Source: Bacillus albus (lineage in GTDB: Bacteria; Bacillota; Bacilli; Bacillales; Bacillaceae_G). From it: 55,497 nt of DNA. The translations under genes were made by a program, and so were the position numbers. Below, one piece after another: positions 26,286 to 34,518 of the stretch; position 1 is the stretch's first letter, and every line of letters starts with the position of its first letter. Under the pieces are notes generated by a model that did not search any database, had not been told where the DNA came from, and saw only the letters and a program-made list of their open reading frames with translations. Location of the stretch: positions 1 to 55,497 of the forward strand of contig NZ_MAOE01000051.1 of assembly GCF_001884185.1 (NCBI RefSeq), in the 5' to 3' direction.

Positions 26286-26329
26286 AAAAAAGAAGTATCC
26301 GCCTAATGTTAGGAAGATACTTCTTTTTT
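26286..26329 (-). terminator. exoA terminator
   Basis: AAAAAAGAAGTATC and GATACTTCTTTTTT form a perfect 14-bp stem with a 16-base loop, overlapping the exoA stop. Confidence 0.8.
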
Positions 26330-27086
26330 AGAAATGTATATGTAATTCTACTGGGCAATGGTCTGATCCCATCACTTCACTATTAATTTTCGCCTCTGTT
26401 ATTCGAGCTTTCATTCTTTCAGAAACAACAAAATAATCTAAACGCCATCCAATATTTTTTGCTCTCGCTCCCATACGATACGACCACCACGAATATGCAC
26501 CTTCCTGATCAGGATACAGATAACGATATGTATCAATAAATCCTTCTTCTAAAATACGTGTAAATTTCTCTCGTTCCTCATCAGAGAATCCAGGGTTTTT
26601 ACGATTACTTTTTGGATTTTTTAAATCGATTTCTTTATGAGCAACGTTTAAATCTCCGCAAAAAACAACTGGCTTTTTTTCATCTAATTGCTTAATATAA
26701 GTCCTGAAATCATCTTCCCATTTCATTCTGTAATCTAATCGTTCTAATCCACGTTTTGAATTTGGCGTATATAACGTTATCATATAAAAATCTTCGAACT
26801 CTAAAGTAATAACTCGTCCTTCTTGATCATGCTCTTCAATACCTAAACCGTATGTTACAGAAAGTGGTTCTTTTTTCGTGAAAATAGCCGTTCCTGAATA
26901 GCCTTTTTTCACAGCATAATTCCAGTATGTATAATATCCATCTAGGTTTAAATCAATTTGCCCATCTTGTAATTTAATCTCTTGTAAACAAAATATATCA
27001 GCATTTGATTCCTCAAGATATTCTAAAAATCCACCTTTTGCGATAACTGCTCGCAAACCATTTACATTCCATGAAATTAACTTCAC
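26328..27086 (-). CDS. exoA: Exodeoxyribonuclease III (AP endonuclease) ExoA
   Basis: ExoA nicks DNA 5' of abasic sites during base excision repair. The 252-residue exonuclease/endonuclease/phosphatase fold shows all blocks: [16 protein letters not shown] (metal Glu), [16 protein letters not shown] (catalytic Asp and Asn), GWRLDYFV and GSDHCPV (catalytic His). It lies divergently next to adaA-adaB-alkA, which create abasic sites, so the two units together repair alkylated bases. Confidence 0.95.
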   Translation of the reverse strand: MKLISWNVNGLRAVIAKGGFLEYLEESNADIFCLQEIKLQDGQIDLNLDGYYTYWNYAVKKGYSGTAIFTKKEPLSVTYGLGIEEHDQEGRVITLEFEDFYMITLYTPNSKRGLERLDYRMKWEDDFRTYIKQLDEKKPVVFCGDLNVAHKEIDLKNPKSNRKNPGFSDEEREKFTRILEEGFIDTYRYLYPDQEGAYSWWSYRMGARAKNIGWRLDYFVVSERMKARITEAKINSEVMGSDHCPVELHIHF

Positions 27087-27240
27087 TTATAGTCCTCCTC
27101 TTGATGTTTATTTCCAAAATTCATGCTATCACAAAATAGAAAAACAATCATATTTTCACCTTTGTAATCTTGCTCTTACATTTGTGAATACATACATACG
27201 TACTTTATTCAGGTTATACTAGCTTCAGAGGTGATGTTCT

Positions 27241-27837
27241 TTGCACAATGAAGGAGTTACGTTAACAAATGAGCATTGGCAAGCGATTATTCATAATGAT
27301 TCTTCCTATGATAGTAAATTCTTTTATGCTGTGAAATCAACAGGAATCTTTTGCAGGCCGTCATGCAAATCAAGAATACCGAATAGGAACAATGTACGAA
27401 TTTTTCATCATGCAGAGCAAGCATTAAGTGAAAACTTTCGCCCATGCAAACGTTGTAAGCCAAACGGAATCACTTTACCTAATGAAGAGTGGGTAGAACA
27501 AATTAAAGAGTATATCGAGAAACATTTTGATGAATTATTAACTCTCGACATACTTGCTGAAATGTGCCATGGTAGCCCATTTCATTTACAACGTACTTTC
27601 AAAAAAATGACAGGAATAAGCCCAATAGAATATATACAACAATTCCGGATTGTAAAAGCGGCAGAACAGCTATTACAAACAAATCAATCCATTAAAGAAA
27701 TTAGTACTGCTGTCGGGATAGAAAACTCCGAATATTTCGCAACATTATTTAAAAAGAAAACCGGATTTACGCCTACTGAGTATCGAAAAAAGAACGAAAT
27801 GAAAGAGGGATACAATAATGAATTCCTACAAAAATAA
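27241..27837 (+). CDS. adaA: Methylphosphotriester methyltransferase and activator AdaA
   Basis: AdaA takes methyl groups from DNA phosphotriesters onto a zinc-bound Cys and then switches on the adaptive response. The N-terminal zinc domain has FCRPSCKSR and FRPCKRCKPN (four Cys). The C-terminal part is an AraC-type double HTH (LDILAEMCHGSPFHLQRTFKKMTGISPIEYI and ENSEYFATLFKKKTGFTPTEYR). TTG 27241 is the start, 7 bp behind GAGGTG; the next Met would cut off the zinc domain. It overlaps adaB by 20 bp. Confidence 0.92.
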   Translation: MHNEGVTLTNEHWQAIIHNDSSYDSKFFYAVKSTGIFCRPSCKSRIPNRNNVRIFHHAEQALSENFRPCKRCKPNGITLPNEEWVEQIKEYIEKHFDELLTLDILAEMCHGSPFHLQRTFKKMTGISPIEYIQQFRIVKAAEQLLQTNQSIKEISTAVGIENSEYFATLFKKKTGFTPTEYRKKNEMKEGYNNEFLQK

Positions 27838-28348
27838 ATTTATATATTGGATGCTACTTACACATAAGAATTGGCAGTTTCATATTGCTGCAACTGAAAA
27901 TGGACTATGTTTCATTGGATCACAAGACGAAAGCTTAGAAGAATTAAATACATGGGCTAGAAAAAAATTGCCACAGCATATATTAACCTGTAATCCAGAT
28001 TATCTACAAACATATACGAAAGAAATTATCGAGTATTTAGAAAGCAAGCGAGAAACCTTTACATTCCCTATCGATACTTACGGAACTGACTTTCAATTAT
28101 CTGTTTGGAATACGGTACGTGAAATTCCTTATGGGGAGACATATTCTTATTCAGAAATTGCCGAAAGAATACAAAAACCTACTGCTATACGTGCAGTTGC
28201 TACTGCTATTGCTGCCAACCCTCTACTTATTACAATTCCTTGTCATCGCGTTATAGGGAAAAATGGGAAACTAACCGGATTTAGAGGTGGATTAGAAATG
28301 AAGAAAGAGTTGCTTACATTAGAAAAGTCGCGGGTAAAATGTATATGA
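27818..28348 (+). CDS. adaB: O6-methylguanine-DNA methyltransferase AdaB
   Basis: This suicide enzyme moves the methyl group from O6-methylguanine to its own Cys in PCHRVIG (TIPCHRVIGKNGKLTGFRGG). The Arg finger region lies in EIAERIQKPTAIRAVATAIAANP. 176 residues is the usual length. The gene starts inside the end of adaA and ends inside the start of alkA, so the three are co-translated. Confidence 0.94.
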   Translation: MNSYKNKFIYWMLLTHKNWQFHIAATENGLCFIGSQDESLEELNTWARKKLPQHILTCNPDYLQTYTKEIIEYLESKRETFTFPIDTYGTDFQLSVWNTVREIPYGETYSYSEIAERIQKPTAIRAVATAIAANPLLITIPCHRVIGKNGKLTGFRGGLEMKKELLTLEKSRVKCI

Positions 28349-29256
28349 CAGCAGAATATACTAGCACTTTAACTTTAGCAGTTCCAACAGAATTTAGTTA
28401 CCAAGAAAATGTACGCTATCTATCACGTTCTAACAATGAATGTATGTTCCACATTGAAGATAACAAAATTTATAAAGTTATCCCTGTTCACGATGTAAAT
28501 CCTTTAGTTGAAATTAGTATGAATACGGATGGACATATTCAAATACGTTTTTTAGAAGAATTATATACATCTGAAGAATCGATACACAAAGCTGTAGCTA
28601 ACTATGTGAAAGAGTGGTTTGATTTAACTACTGATTTAACTCCCTTTTATACATTAGCTAAACATGATGTACTCCTTCAAAGACCAATTGAACAATATTA
28701 TGGCCTTCGTACTTTAGGTATTCCAGACTTATTTGAAGCACTTTCCTGGGGAATTATCGGTCAGCAAATTAACCTCACATATGCTTATACACTAAAAAGA
28801 CGATTAGTCGAACACTACGGAAATTATGTAGAGTGGAATGATAGAAAACATTGGATATTCCCTTCTCCTGAAACGATTGCCAATTTACATGTAGATGATC
28901 TCAAAAACTTAAAAATGACGACTAGAAAGTGCGAATATTTAATCGGTATTGCAAAGCTAATTACAGAAGGAAAACTATCAAAAGAATCTTTACTACAAAT
29001 ACAAGACGTGAAACAAGCTGAAAAACAATTAACTGCTATACATGGTATAGGACCGTGGACTGCCAACTATGTTTTAATGCGCTGTTTACGATTTCCTTCC
29101 GCTTTTCCAATTGACGATGTTGGCTTGCACAATGCAATTAAATATATAACAGGTTCTGAAAGTAAACCGACTAAACAGGAAATAAAAGATTTTGCGGCAA
29201 ATTGGATTAACTGGGAATCTTACGCAACTTTTTATTTGTGGCGAATATTATACTAA
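28339..29256 (+). CDS. alkA: DNA-3-methyladenine glycosylase II (AlkA type)
   Basis: AlkA-type glycosylases remove 3-methyladenine and other alkylated bases. The 305-residue protein has an N-terminal beta domain and a helix-hairpin-helix GPD domain: WGIIGQQINLTYAYTLKRRL, then LTAIHGIGPWTANYVLMRCL, followed by the catalytic Asp in FPIDDVGLHNAI. It overlaps adaB by 10 bp. In B. subtilis alkA is divergent from adaAB; here the three form one operon. Confidence 0.92.
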   Translation: MYMTAEYTSTLTLAVPTEFSYQENVRYLSRSNNECMFHIEDNKIYKVIPVHDVNPLVEISMNTDGHIQIRFLEELYTSEESIHKAVANYVKEWFDLTTDLTPFYTLAKHDVLLQRPIEQYYGLRTLGIPDLFEALSWGIIGQQINLTYAYTLKRRLVEHYGNYVEWNDRKHWIFPSPETIANLHVDDLKNLKMTTRKCEYLIGIAKLITEGKLSKESLLQIQDVKQAEKQLTAIHGIGPWTANYVLMRCLRFPSAFPIDDVGLHNAIKYITGSESKPTKQEIKDFAANWINWESYATFYLWRILY

Positions 29257-29258
29257 AA

Positions 29259-29286
29259 ACCAAGTAGCGCATTTGCACTACTTGGT
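29259..29286. terminator. Terminator between alkA and pepT
   Basis: CCAAGTAGCGCA and TGCACTACTTGG form a 12-bp stem with one mismatch. The T-run is better on the minus strand (TTTTTAG), so it suits pepT more than alkA. Confidence 0.65.
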
Positions 29287-29292
29287 CCCTGT

Positions 29293-30531
29293 TTAAGCTT
29301 GTTCTTCGAATCGTCTTGCAATTTCTATAATAACTCGCACAGCTTTTTCCATAACATCTACCGAAACATACTCAAACTTCCCGTGATAGTTTTCACCACC
29401 TGTGAAAATATTCGGCGTTGGTAATCCCATATACGATAATTGTGATCCATCTGTTCCACCACGGATTGGATGAATATTTGGTTCGATATTTAAACTTTTC
29501 ATTGCTTCATATGCAATATCAACAATTTCTCTCACTGGTTCAATTTTTTCAAGCATGTTATAGTACTGATCATTCATTTCTAAAACGACTGCATCTTGTC
29601 CATACTTCTCTTGCATTTGCTTCACAATATTTTCAACGTTATGTTTACGCGCTTCAAAATTTTCACGATCAAAATCTCTAATAATATAATACGCTTTACT
29701 TTGCTCAACATCACCATTTAAAGAAAGTAAATGATAGAATCCTTCATAACTCTCTGTATATTCTGGCGCTTCTTCCACCGGTAAATAGCTATTAAACTCC
29801 ATCGCAAGTTTAGTTGCGTTACGCATTTTATTTTTCGCTGTTCCAGGATGTGTATTCGTTCCGTTAAACGTTAACTTAGCACCTGCAGCATTAAAGCTTT
29901 CATACTCTAAACCACCTAATGGACCTCCATCCATCGTATAAGCACATGATGCACCAAACGCTTCTACATCAAAATGCGCTGGTCCACGGCCAATTTCTTC
30001 ATCCGGCGTAAATGCAACTCTAATTTTCCCGTGTTTAATTTGCGGATTATGTATTAAATAGTTCATTGCAACCATAATTTCTGTAAGACCAGCCTTATCA
30101 TCTGCTCCTAGAAGTGTCGTACCATCCGTTGTAATAATTGTATGCCCTTTATATGATGGTAATTCTGGGAACTGTTCTGGTGTTAACACAACATTTAGCT
30201 CTTCATTTAACGTAATCGCATTTCCATCAAAGTTTTCATGAATTTGTGGTTTTACGTTTTTCCCTGTAAAATCTGTTGCCGTATCTAAATGTGCTAAAAA
30301 GCCGATTACAGGAACATCCTTATCCGTATTAGCAGGAAGTGTTGCCATTACATACCCGTTATCATCCATCGTCACTTCTGTTAACCCAATCTCTTTTAAC
30401 TCTTCCACTAATAGCTTACCAAATTCAATTTGTCCAGGTGTTGTTGGTACTGTATGACTTTCTTCATTTGATTGTGTATCAATTTTTACATATCTCGTAA
30501 ATCTTTCAATAAGTTCTTGTTTCAAATTCAT
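29293..30531 (-). CDS. pepT: Peptidase T (tripeptide aminopeptidase)
   Basis: PepT releases the N-terminal residue of tripeptides in the cytoplasm. It is an M20 dizinc enzyme of 412 residues with the ligand blocks [11 protein letters not shown] (His, and Asp), [14 protein letters not shown] (bridging Asp), [10 protein letters not shown] (catalytic Glu), [10 protein letters not shown] and [18 protein letters not shown] follows AAGGGAGTG. It is a single gene. Confidence 0.96.
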   Translation of the reverse strand: MNLKQELIERFTRYVKIDTQSNEESHTVPTTPGQIEFGKLLVEELKEIGLTEVTMDDNGYVMATLPANTDKDVPVIGFLAHLDTATDFTGKNVKPQIHENFDGNAITLNEELNVVLTPEQFPELPSYKGHTIITTDGTTLLGADDKAGLTEIMVAMNYLIHNPQIKHGKIRVAFTPDEEIGRGPAHFDVEAFGASCAYTMDGGPLGGLEYESFNAAGAKLTFNGTNTHPGTAKNKMRNATKLAMEFNSYLPVEEAPEYTESYEGFYHLLSLNGDVEQSKAYYIIRDFDRENFEARKHNVENIVKQMQEKYGQDAVVLEMNDQYYNMLEKIEPVREIVDIAYEAMKSLNIEPNIHPIRGGTDGSQLSYMGLPTPNIFTGGENYHGKFEYVSVDVMEKAVRVIIEIARRFEEQA

Positions 30532-30703
30532 TCACTCCCTTTTATATTTCTTTCTCTATTATAATCCTTGAGACGAAATATTTTAACTTTTTTGGCTATG
30601 AAGATATATATTACATTTTCACAAACAATAAAAATTCATAATATTTGCTCACCACAACTCTAACATGTAACATACATAATTATAAATATGGGAGGTATTA
30701 AAG

Positions 30704-31348
30704 ATGAGGCTCACCCTCTTTCACTATTTTCTTTTTTTCTTAGGATTAATTTTCTTTGGCCTTGGAAATGCTCTTGCAGTCAAAGTTAAATTCCTCGGTT
30801 TACATCCTTGGGAAGTTTTAAATATGGCTCTCTACCAAAGATTTGGATGGAGCATCGGTACATGGAGTGTTATATGCGGATTATGTCTCGTTCTCATTTC
30901 TTTACTAGTAGATCGAAAATATATAAATGTGGGTACATTTTTGAATGCATTACTTATCGGTCCCATTATGGACTTTTTCTTACAATCAAACATACTTCCA
31001 GACGCTAGTAATTATTTATGGATAAACTTACTCATTTTATTTTCCGGTATTGCTATTACAGGGATTGGGGGAGGGATGTACGTTGCGGCTGGGATCGGTG
31101 CTGGACCTCGCGATGGATTCATGCTTACTATTTCCGACAAAACAGGACTGTCTATTAGCCGTGCTAGAATTATAGTAGAATGTGTTGTACTAGTTATTGG
31201 ATTTATGCTAGGGGGTCCTATTTTTATCGTAACTTTTCTGTACACCTTTATTCAAAGTCCAATCTTTCAACAATCATTTAAGATGTTTCAAACACTTTTA
31301 CATACTTTACATAGCAAAAACAAAGAGCAAATTAATGAAAATTTATAA
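30704..31348 (+). CDS. YczE/YitT-like integral membrane protein
   Basis: The 214-residue protein has about five membrane segments with small-residue motifs (GLGNALAVKVKFLGLHPWEVLNMAL and GIGGGMYVAAGIGAGPRDGFMLTISDKTGLS). The second motif is typical of YczE, which is known in B. subtilis for an unexplained effect on lipopeptide production. ATG is 10 bp behind GGGAGGT. A terminator follows. A transport or membrane-sensing role is not established. Confidence 0.75.
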   Translation: MRLTLFHYFLFFLGLIFFGLGNALAVKVKFLGLHPWEVLNMALYQRFGWSIGTWSVICGLCLVLISLLVDRKYINVGTFLNALLIGPIMDFFLQSNILPDASNYLWINLLILFSGIAITGIGGGMYVAAGIGAGPRDGFMLTISDKTGLSISRARIIVECVVLVIGFMLGGPIFIVTFLYTFIQSPIFQQSFKMFQTLLHTLHSKNKEQINENL

Positions 31349-31372
31349 AACATCACTTAATACAAATGAATT

Positions 31373-31415
31373 CACCCTATTTACGATTCTCACCGCAAAT
31401 AGGGTGTTTCTTTTT
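31373..31415. terminator. Terminator between the YczE-like and small secreted genes
   Basis: CACCCTATTT and AAATAGGGTG form a perfect 10-bp stem, followed by TTTCTTTTT on the plus strand. Confidence 0.75.
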
Positions 31416-31439
31416 CATCTCACAATTTAAGAATATATA

Positions 31440-31757
31440 CTACTCATTCACAATAAAAGTATATACATCGTTATAAATACAACCATTTACCCTAATAACG
31501 TACTTCCCAGGTTTACTAAAACGAATTGTGTATTTATTTAGCTGAATTGCTTCTTTATCTCCAGAAAGAACATCAATGCTTCTGCCACTTAATACATATA
31601 ATTCATTTAGATTCATCGATACATCAATTGTATTGAAATTCTCCTCTTTCACTTGCTGTGCCTCCGCAGCACTTACACTTGGTTCTAAAAACAGTAGTCC
31701 ACTTAATCCAATCGTCCCCGCTAAAGCAACTCCCGCAAACTTTTTAATCTTTTTCAT
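31440..31757 (-). CDS. Small secreted protein of unknown function
   Basis: A clear signal peptide (MKKIKKFAGVALAGTIGLSG...SVSAAEA) leads to a mature part of about 75 residues predicted as mainly beta: IDVSMNLNELYVLSGRSIDVL and YTIRFSKPGKYVIRVNGCIYNDVYTFIVNE. The end looks like an Ig-like or sheet domain with one Cys. ATG follows AAGGAGGT. No family recognised; it lies alone between two non-coding stretches. Confidence 0.65.
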   Translation of the reverse strand: MKKIKKFAGVALAGTIGLSGLLFLEPSVSAAEAQQVKEENFNTIDVSMNLNELYVLSGRSIDVLSGDKEAIQLNKYTIRFSKPGKYVIRVNGCIYNDVYTFIVNE

Positions 31758-32079
31758 TACAATGACCTCCTTATAGATTTTGCGTAAAGGTGATATTCCC
31801 CTTTACACCACAAAGCCTATATGTAATGTAATAAAAAGTAAACGGGGACCGTAAGACAAAATTCTACATCTTTTTTCTCAATTGAATAGAAATCCAACGT
31901 TTGGAGTTTTGTCACATTTAAAATTGTTCCTCTAAGCCAACTTCTAATTATATTATTCAGAAACTGAATAATTACTTATTGATTTAACATTCTAAAAATA
32001 GTTGATAAAAATACTTTCTATTCAAATAAGAAGATTTTACTATAAAATTAACTTTTTAAAAAAATACATGCAACCAATT
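31758..32079. other. Non-coding stretch before the small secreted gene
   Basis: These 322 bp are AT-rich and have no credible gene. A 7-bp hairpin GTAAAGG / CCTTTAC (about 31785-31807) lies in the likely leader of the secreted protein gene on the minus strand. No clear promoter or terminator of the phosphatase gene was found. Confidence 0.45.
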
Positions 32080-32655
32080 TTATTCCGCTTTCCATAATCT
32101 CTCTACATTCATTAATTGCTCATCTTTAAACTCCATCTTATATATGTCGGGCTTCGATGTATGCATTAAAAATTCAAACCCATATTGGTTATCAAAGTAA
32201 TTCATCATTAATGTCATTACAAGGCCATGTGTACCAATTACAATTTTTTGCTCTTGAAAATCCATTAATATTCCTTTTAACACTTTCACTACTCTTCTTT
32301 GGCAATCCTTAAATGACTCTCCTTCCGTTCGTGCAAAGTCCGGATTAGAGAACATCTTCTTTACAAGTAGATACACTTCTGTATCTGATATAACTTGATC
32401 TCCACTAGAAAACATACACTCTTTAAGATTTTCATATATTACTATTTCTTTTTCATAGAAATTGGCCGTTTTTTCTATCGTTAATACAGCTCTCTTATAC
32501 GGACTTGAAATGAAAGTATCGATTCCTGCTGTTTTTAATATATCTGTTACTCTATGAGCGTCTAAACTTCCCTTTTCAGTTAAACCACGCGTTCTTTCAC
32601 CCTCTTCTAATTTTGGTGATTCACCGTGCCTAACCATATAAATATATGTATTCAT
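32080..32655 (-). CDS. Histidine phosphatase superfamily protein
   Basis: A phosphoglycerate-mutase-like phosphatase of 191 residues with the phospho-His motif MVRHGESPK near the N-terminus, ISSPYKRAVLTIE, a Glu in GESFKDCQRR and the second His in VIGTHGLVMTLM. ATG 32655 lies 5 bp behind AAGGAGG; an upstream extension would overlap the preceding gene and lacks a site. It follows the hydrolase gene by 26 bp. Substrate unknown. Confidence 0.85.
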   Translation of the reverse strand: MNTYIYMVRHGESPKLEEGERTRGLTEKGSLDAHRVTDILKTAGIDTFISSPYKRAVLTIEKTANFYEKEIVIYENLKECMFSSGDQVISDTEVYLLVKKMFSNPDFARTEGESFKDCQRRVVKVLKGILMDFQEQKIVIGTHGLVMTLMMNYFDNQYGFEFLMHTSKPDIYKMEFKDEQLMNVERLWKAE

Positions 32656-32681
32656 ACTTCCTCCTTGAAAATATTCATTTT

Positions 32682-33497
32682 TTATAAATTTTGTTGTTTT
32701 GTTCGTGTAATCCATTCTCCTACTAAACTCTCGAATAATTTAGGTTGTTCAATTTGCAAATTATGCCCTGCCATATCTAACACCGCTAATGTCGCTCTTG
32801 GGTAACCATCAATAATTTCTATAATATCTTGATAACCTACCGATATATCTTGTCTTCCAGCTAATAAAAGAACGGGTTTCTCATATTTCTTATGATGCAA
32901 ATTCATAGTAAGAGAGTAATTCTGTTGCAATCTTTCAATAAATTCATAATTAGCAATATCTAGTCCCGGCTTAATCTCCTCTTTAAATCTCGTATATGTA
33001 TATTCATTCGCGACCACTGCTAACTCGCAAAATTCTTCTCTATCAGTTGAAGTAAGCTTATTTAAAAACTCCTTATCTTGTACAATTATCTGTTTATTCG
33101 GGCGGGTCCTTTTTTCTTGCTCCGCTACAACAACAGGACATACTAATAGTAATCCATTAACTCTTTCAAACAGCTTTGTGAGTATACCTCGAGCTAAATA
33201 TCCGCCATAGGACTCCCCTACTAATAAAAAATTTTTGGCTGGAATAATTTTTTCAATACATGCAAGTAACAGTTCTAACATATGTTCTGAACTATTTATC
33301 CAATCTGGAGCATTCGATTTCCCCATGCCAGGTAAATCAATATATATTCTTTGGTGACCTTTATATTTTTGAAATACTGATTCCATGCATCTCTTCATTA
33401 ATCTATGATCAGGTGCACAGCCATGTATAATAATGACTGGTTGTCCTTCGCCAATGATTTCATAATATATTTCTGCATCCTTAATCCGGCATATCAC
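32682..33497 (-). CDS. Alpha/beta hydrolase
   Basis: The 271-residue hydrolase has the oxyanion HGCAPDHR, DLPGMGKS, the nucleophile elbow GESYGG and the catalytic His in DMAGHNLQIEQP. The Asp is likely in AGRQDISVG. It starts at GTG 33497, about 7 bp behind AGGGGGG. Together with the downstream phosphatase it forms a two-gene unit. Proline-iminopeptidase-like or esterase activity is possible, but the substrate is not evident. Confidence 0.8.
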   Translation of the reverse strand: MICRIKDAEIYYEIIGEGQPVIIIHGCAPDHRLMKRCMESVFQKYKGHQRIYIDLPGMGKSNAPDWINSSEHMLELLLACIEKIIPAKNFLLVGESYGGYLARGILTKLFERVNGLLLVCPVVVAEQEKRTRPNKQIIVQDKEFLNKLTSTDREEFCELAVVANEYTYTRFKEEIKPGLDIANYEFIERLQQNYSLTMNLHHKKYEKPVLLLAGRQDISVGYQDIIEIIDGYPRATLAVLDMAGHNLQIEQPKLFESLVGEWITRTKQQNL

Positions 33498-33622
33498 AAA
33501 AAAGCCCCCCTAGTGTTCTCTTCATCTTTACAGACACTCCTCTCAAACCAAAAGGAATATACGTTCTTATTTTATAATTTTTCAGAACATAATTTCAAAT
33601 TTTATTTTTCAGATTATAAACA

Positions 33623-33666
33623 AAAGAGCTTTCCATGAGTGTATCCCCTCAAAAGAAAGCCCTCTT
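33623..33666 (-). terminator. Possible hairpin between the VOC gene and the hydrolase
   Basis: AAAGAGCTTTC pairs with GAAAGCCCTCTT with a two-base bulge around a 21-base loop, with TTTTGTTT on the minus strand. It lies downstream of the VOC gene stop in minus orientation. Confidence 0.45.
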
Positions 33667-33706
33667 ACGTATTTCCTCCTACTTGAACTTCAAGCATCAT
33701 TACACA

Positions 33707-34096
33707 TTATTCCTCTAGTTTCATCAACACAATTCTCCAACCATCTGGATCCTCTATCGTTATCCCCTTGTCTTTCCAGTATGGGTTTTCAGGTTCGACC
33801 TCGTCATAACCCAATGCATGCAGCCTTTTACTCACCTTTTTCATTTCACTATCTTCACTCATATAAAATACAAGTAAATTATCTTTTGTCGGAGCTGGAC
33901 AAGGACTCCCATCTATATGTCTTGTAAATTCTAAATGATACTCTTCCTCTGGGAGTCCAAACATGACCCCATCATAGCCTTCATGATTGTAGAATTCACC
34001 TATACGTTTTAAGCCTAATCCTTTTTCATAGAATTCTATAACCTTTTCAAATCGGTCAGTTGGACGTGCTATTCGAAAATTTACCCAATTCTTCAT
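33707..34096 (-). CDS. VOC-superfamily (glyoxalase/bleomycin resistance-like) protein, YycE-like
   Basis: This 129-residue protein has the paired beta-alpha-beta-beta-beta units of the vicinal oxygen chelate fold: FRIARPTDRFEKVIEFYEKGLGLKRIGEF, then the metal His in EYHLEFTRH and the Glu/Asp region GITIEDPDGWRIVLMK. These proteins are small-molecule dioxygenases, isomerases or binding proteins. The pattern resembles B. subtilis YycE, of unknown role. It is a single gene. Confidence 0.8.
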   Translation of the reverse strand: MKNWVNFRIARPTDRFEKVIEFYEKGLGLKRIGEFYNHEGYDGVMFGLPEEEYHLEFTRHIDGSPCPAPTKDNLLVFYMSEDSEMKKVSKRLHALGYDEVEPENPYWKDKGITIEDPDGWRIVLMKLEE

Positions 34097-34518
34097 GCTC
34101 TTCCTCCCATACTAAAAATTTTATACATGCTTACGTATTATTGTATATACGCAACATCTTTTTGAAATCCCTCATTAGTATGAGAATAAATACATACAAA
34201 AGTTTAGTTCATACTTTATAATGAAAACATTTTATATAAAATTGAATGTATTATCTTTATGCAATTATGCATATGTACTTGCGAACTATTAAAAAACCTA
34301 TAGAATTCAAAAGATGATTAAATATACAATTCCCATTTAAAATTTTGATGAAGTACACATTATTAAAAACGATACTTTTTTAATTATAAGAATTATTTAA
34401 CTTTTTAACATTTTCCTTATAAACATGATTTTCATAAGGAAATCTGATACAATTCTTAAATAATATTATTATGTATAGATATTACGAATAAAGTTCATAA
34501 TTAAAGAAGGTGATTTTA
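34097..34518. other. Long AT-rich region before the GGDEF-EAL gene
   Basis: About 420 bp without a credible gene. A hairpin of 9-10 bp (TTTCCTTAT / ATAAGGAAA, about 34410-34442) with a 15-base loop lies about 75 bp before the gene. No c-di-GMP riboswitch-like GC-rich fold is visible, and no promoter stands out among many A/T hexamers. Confidence 0.4.

Noticed and set aside
34097-34518. Cyclic di-GMP riboswitch before the GGDEF-EAL gene
   Set aside because: Looked for because of the gene product; the region is almost only A/T and lacks the GC-rich paired elements expected.
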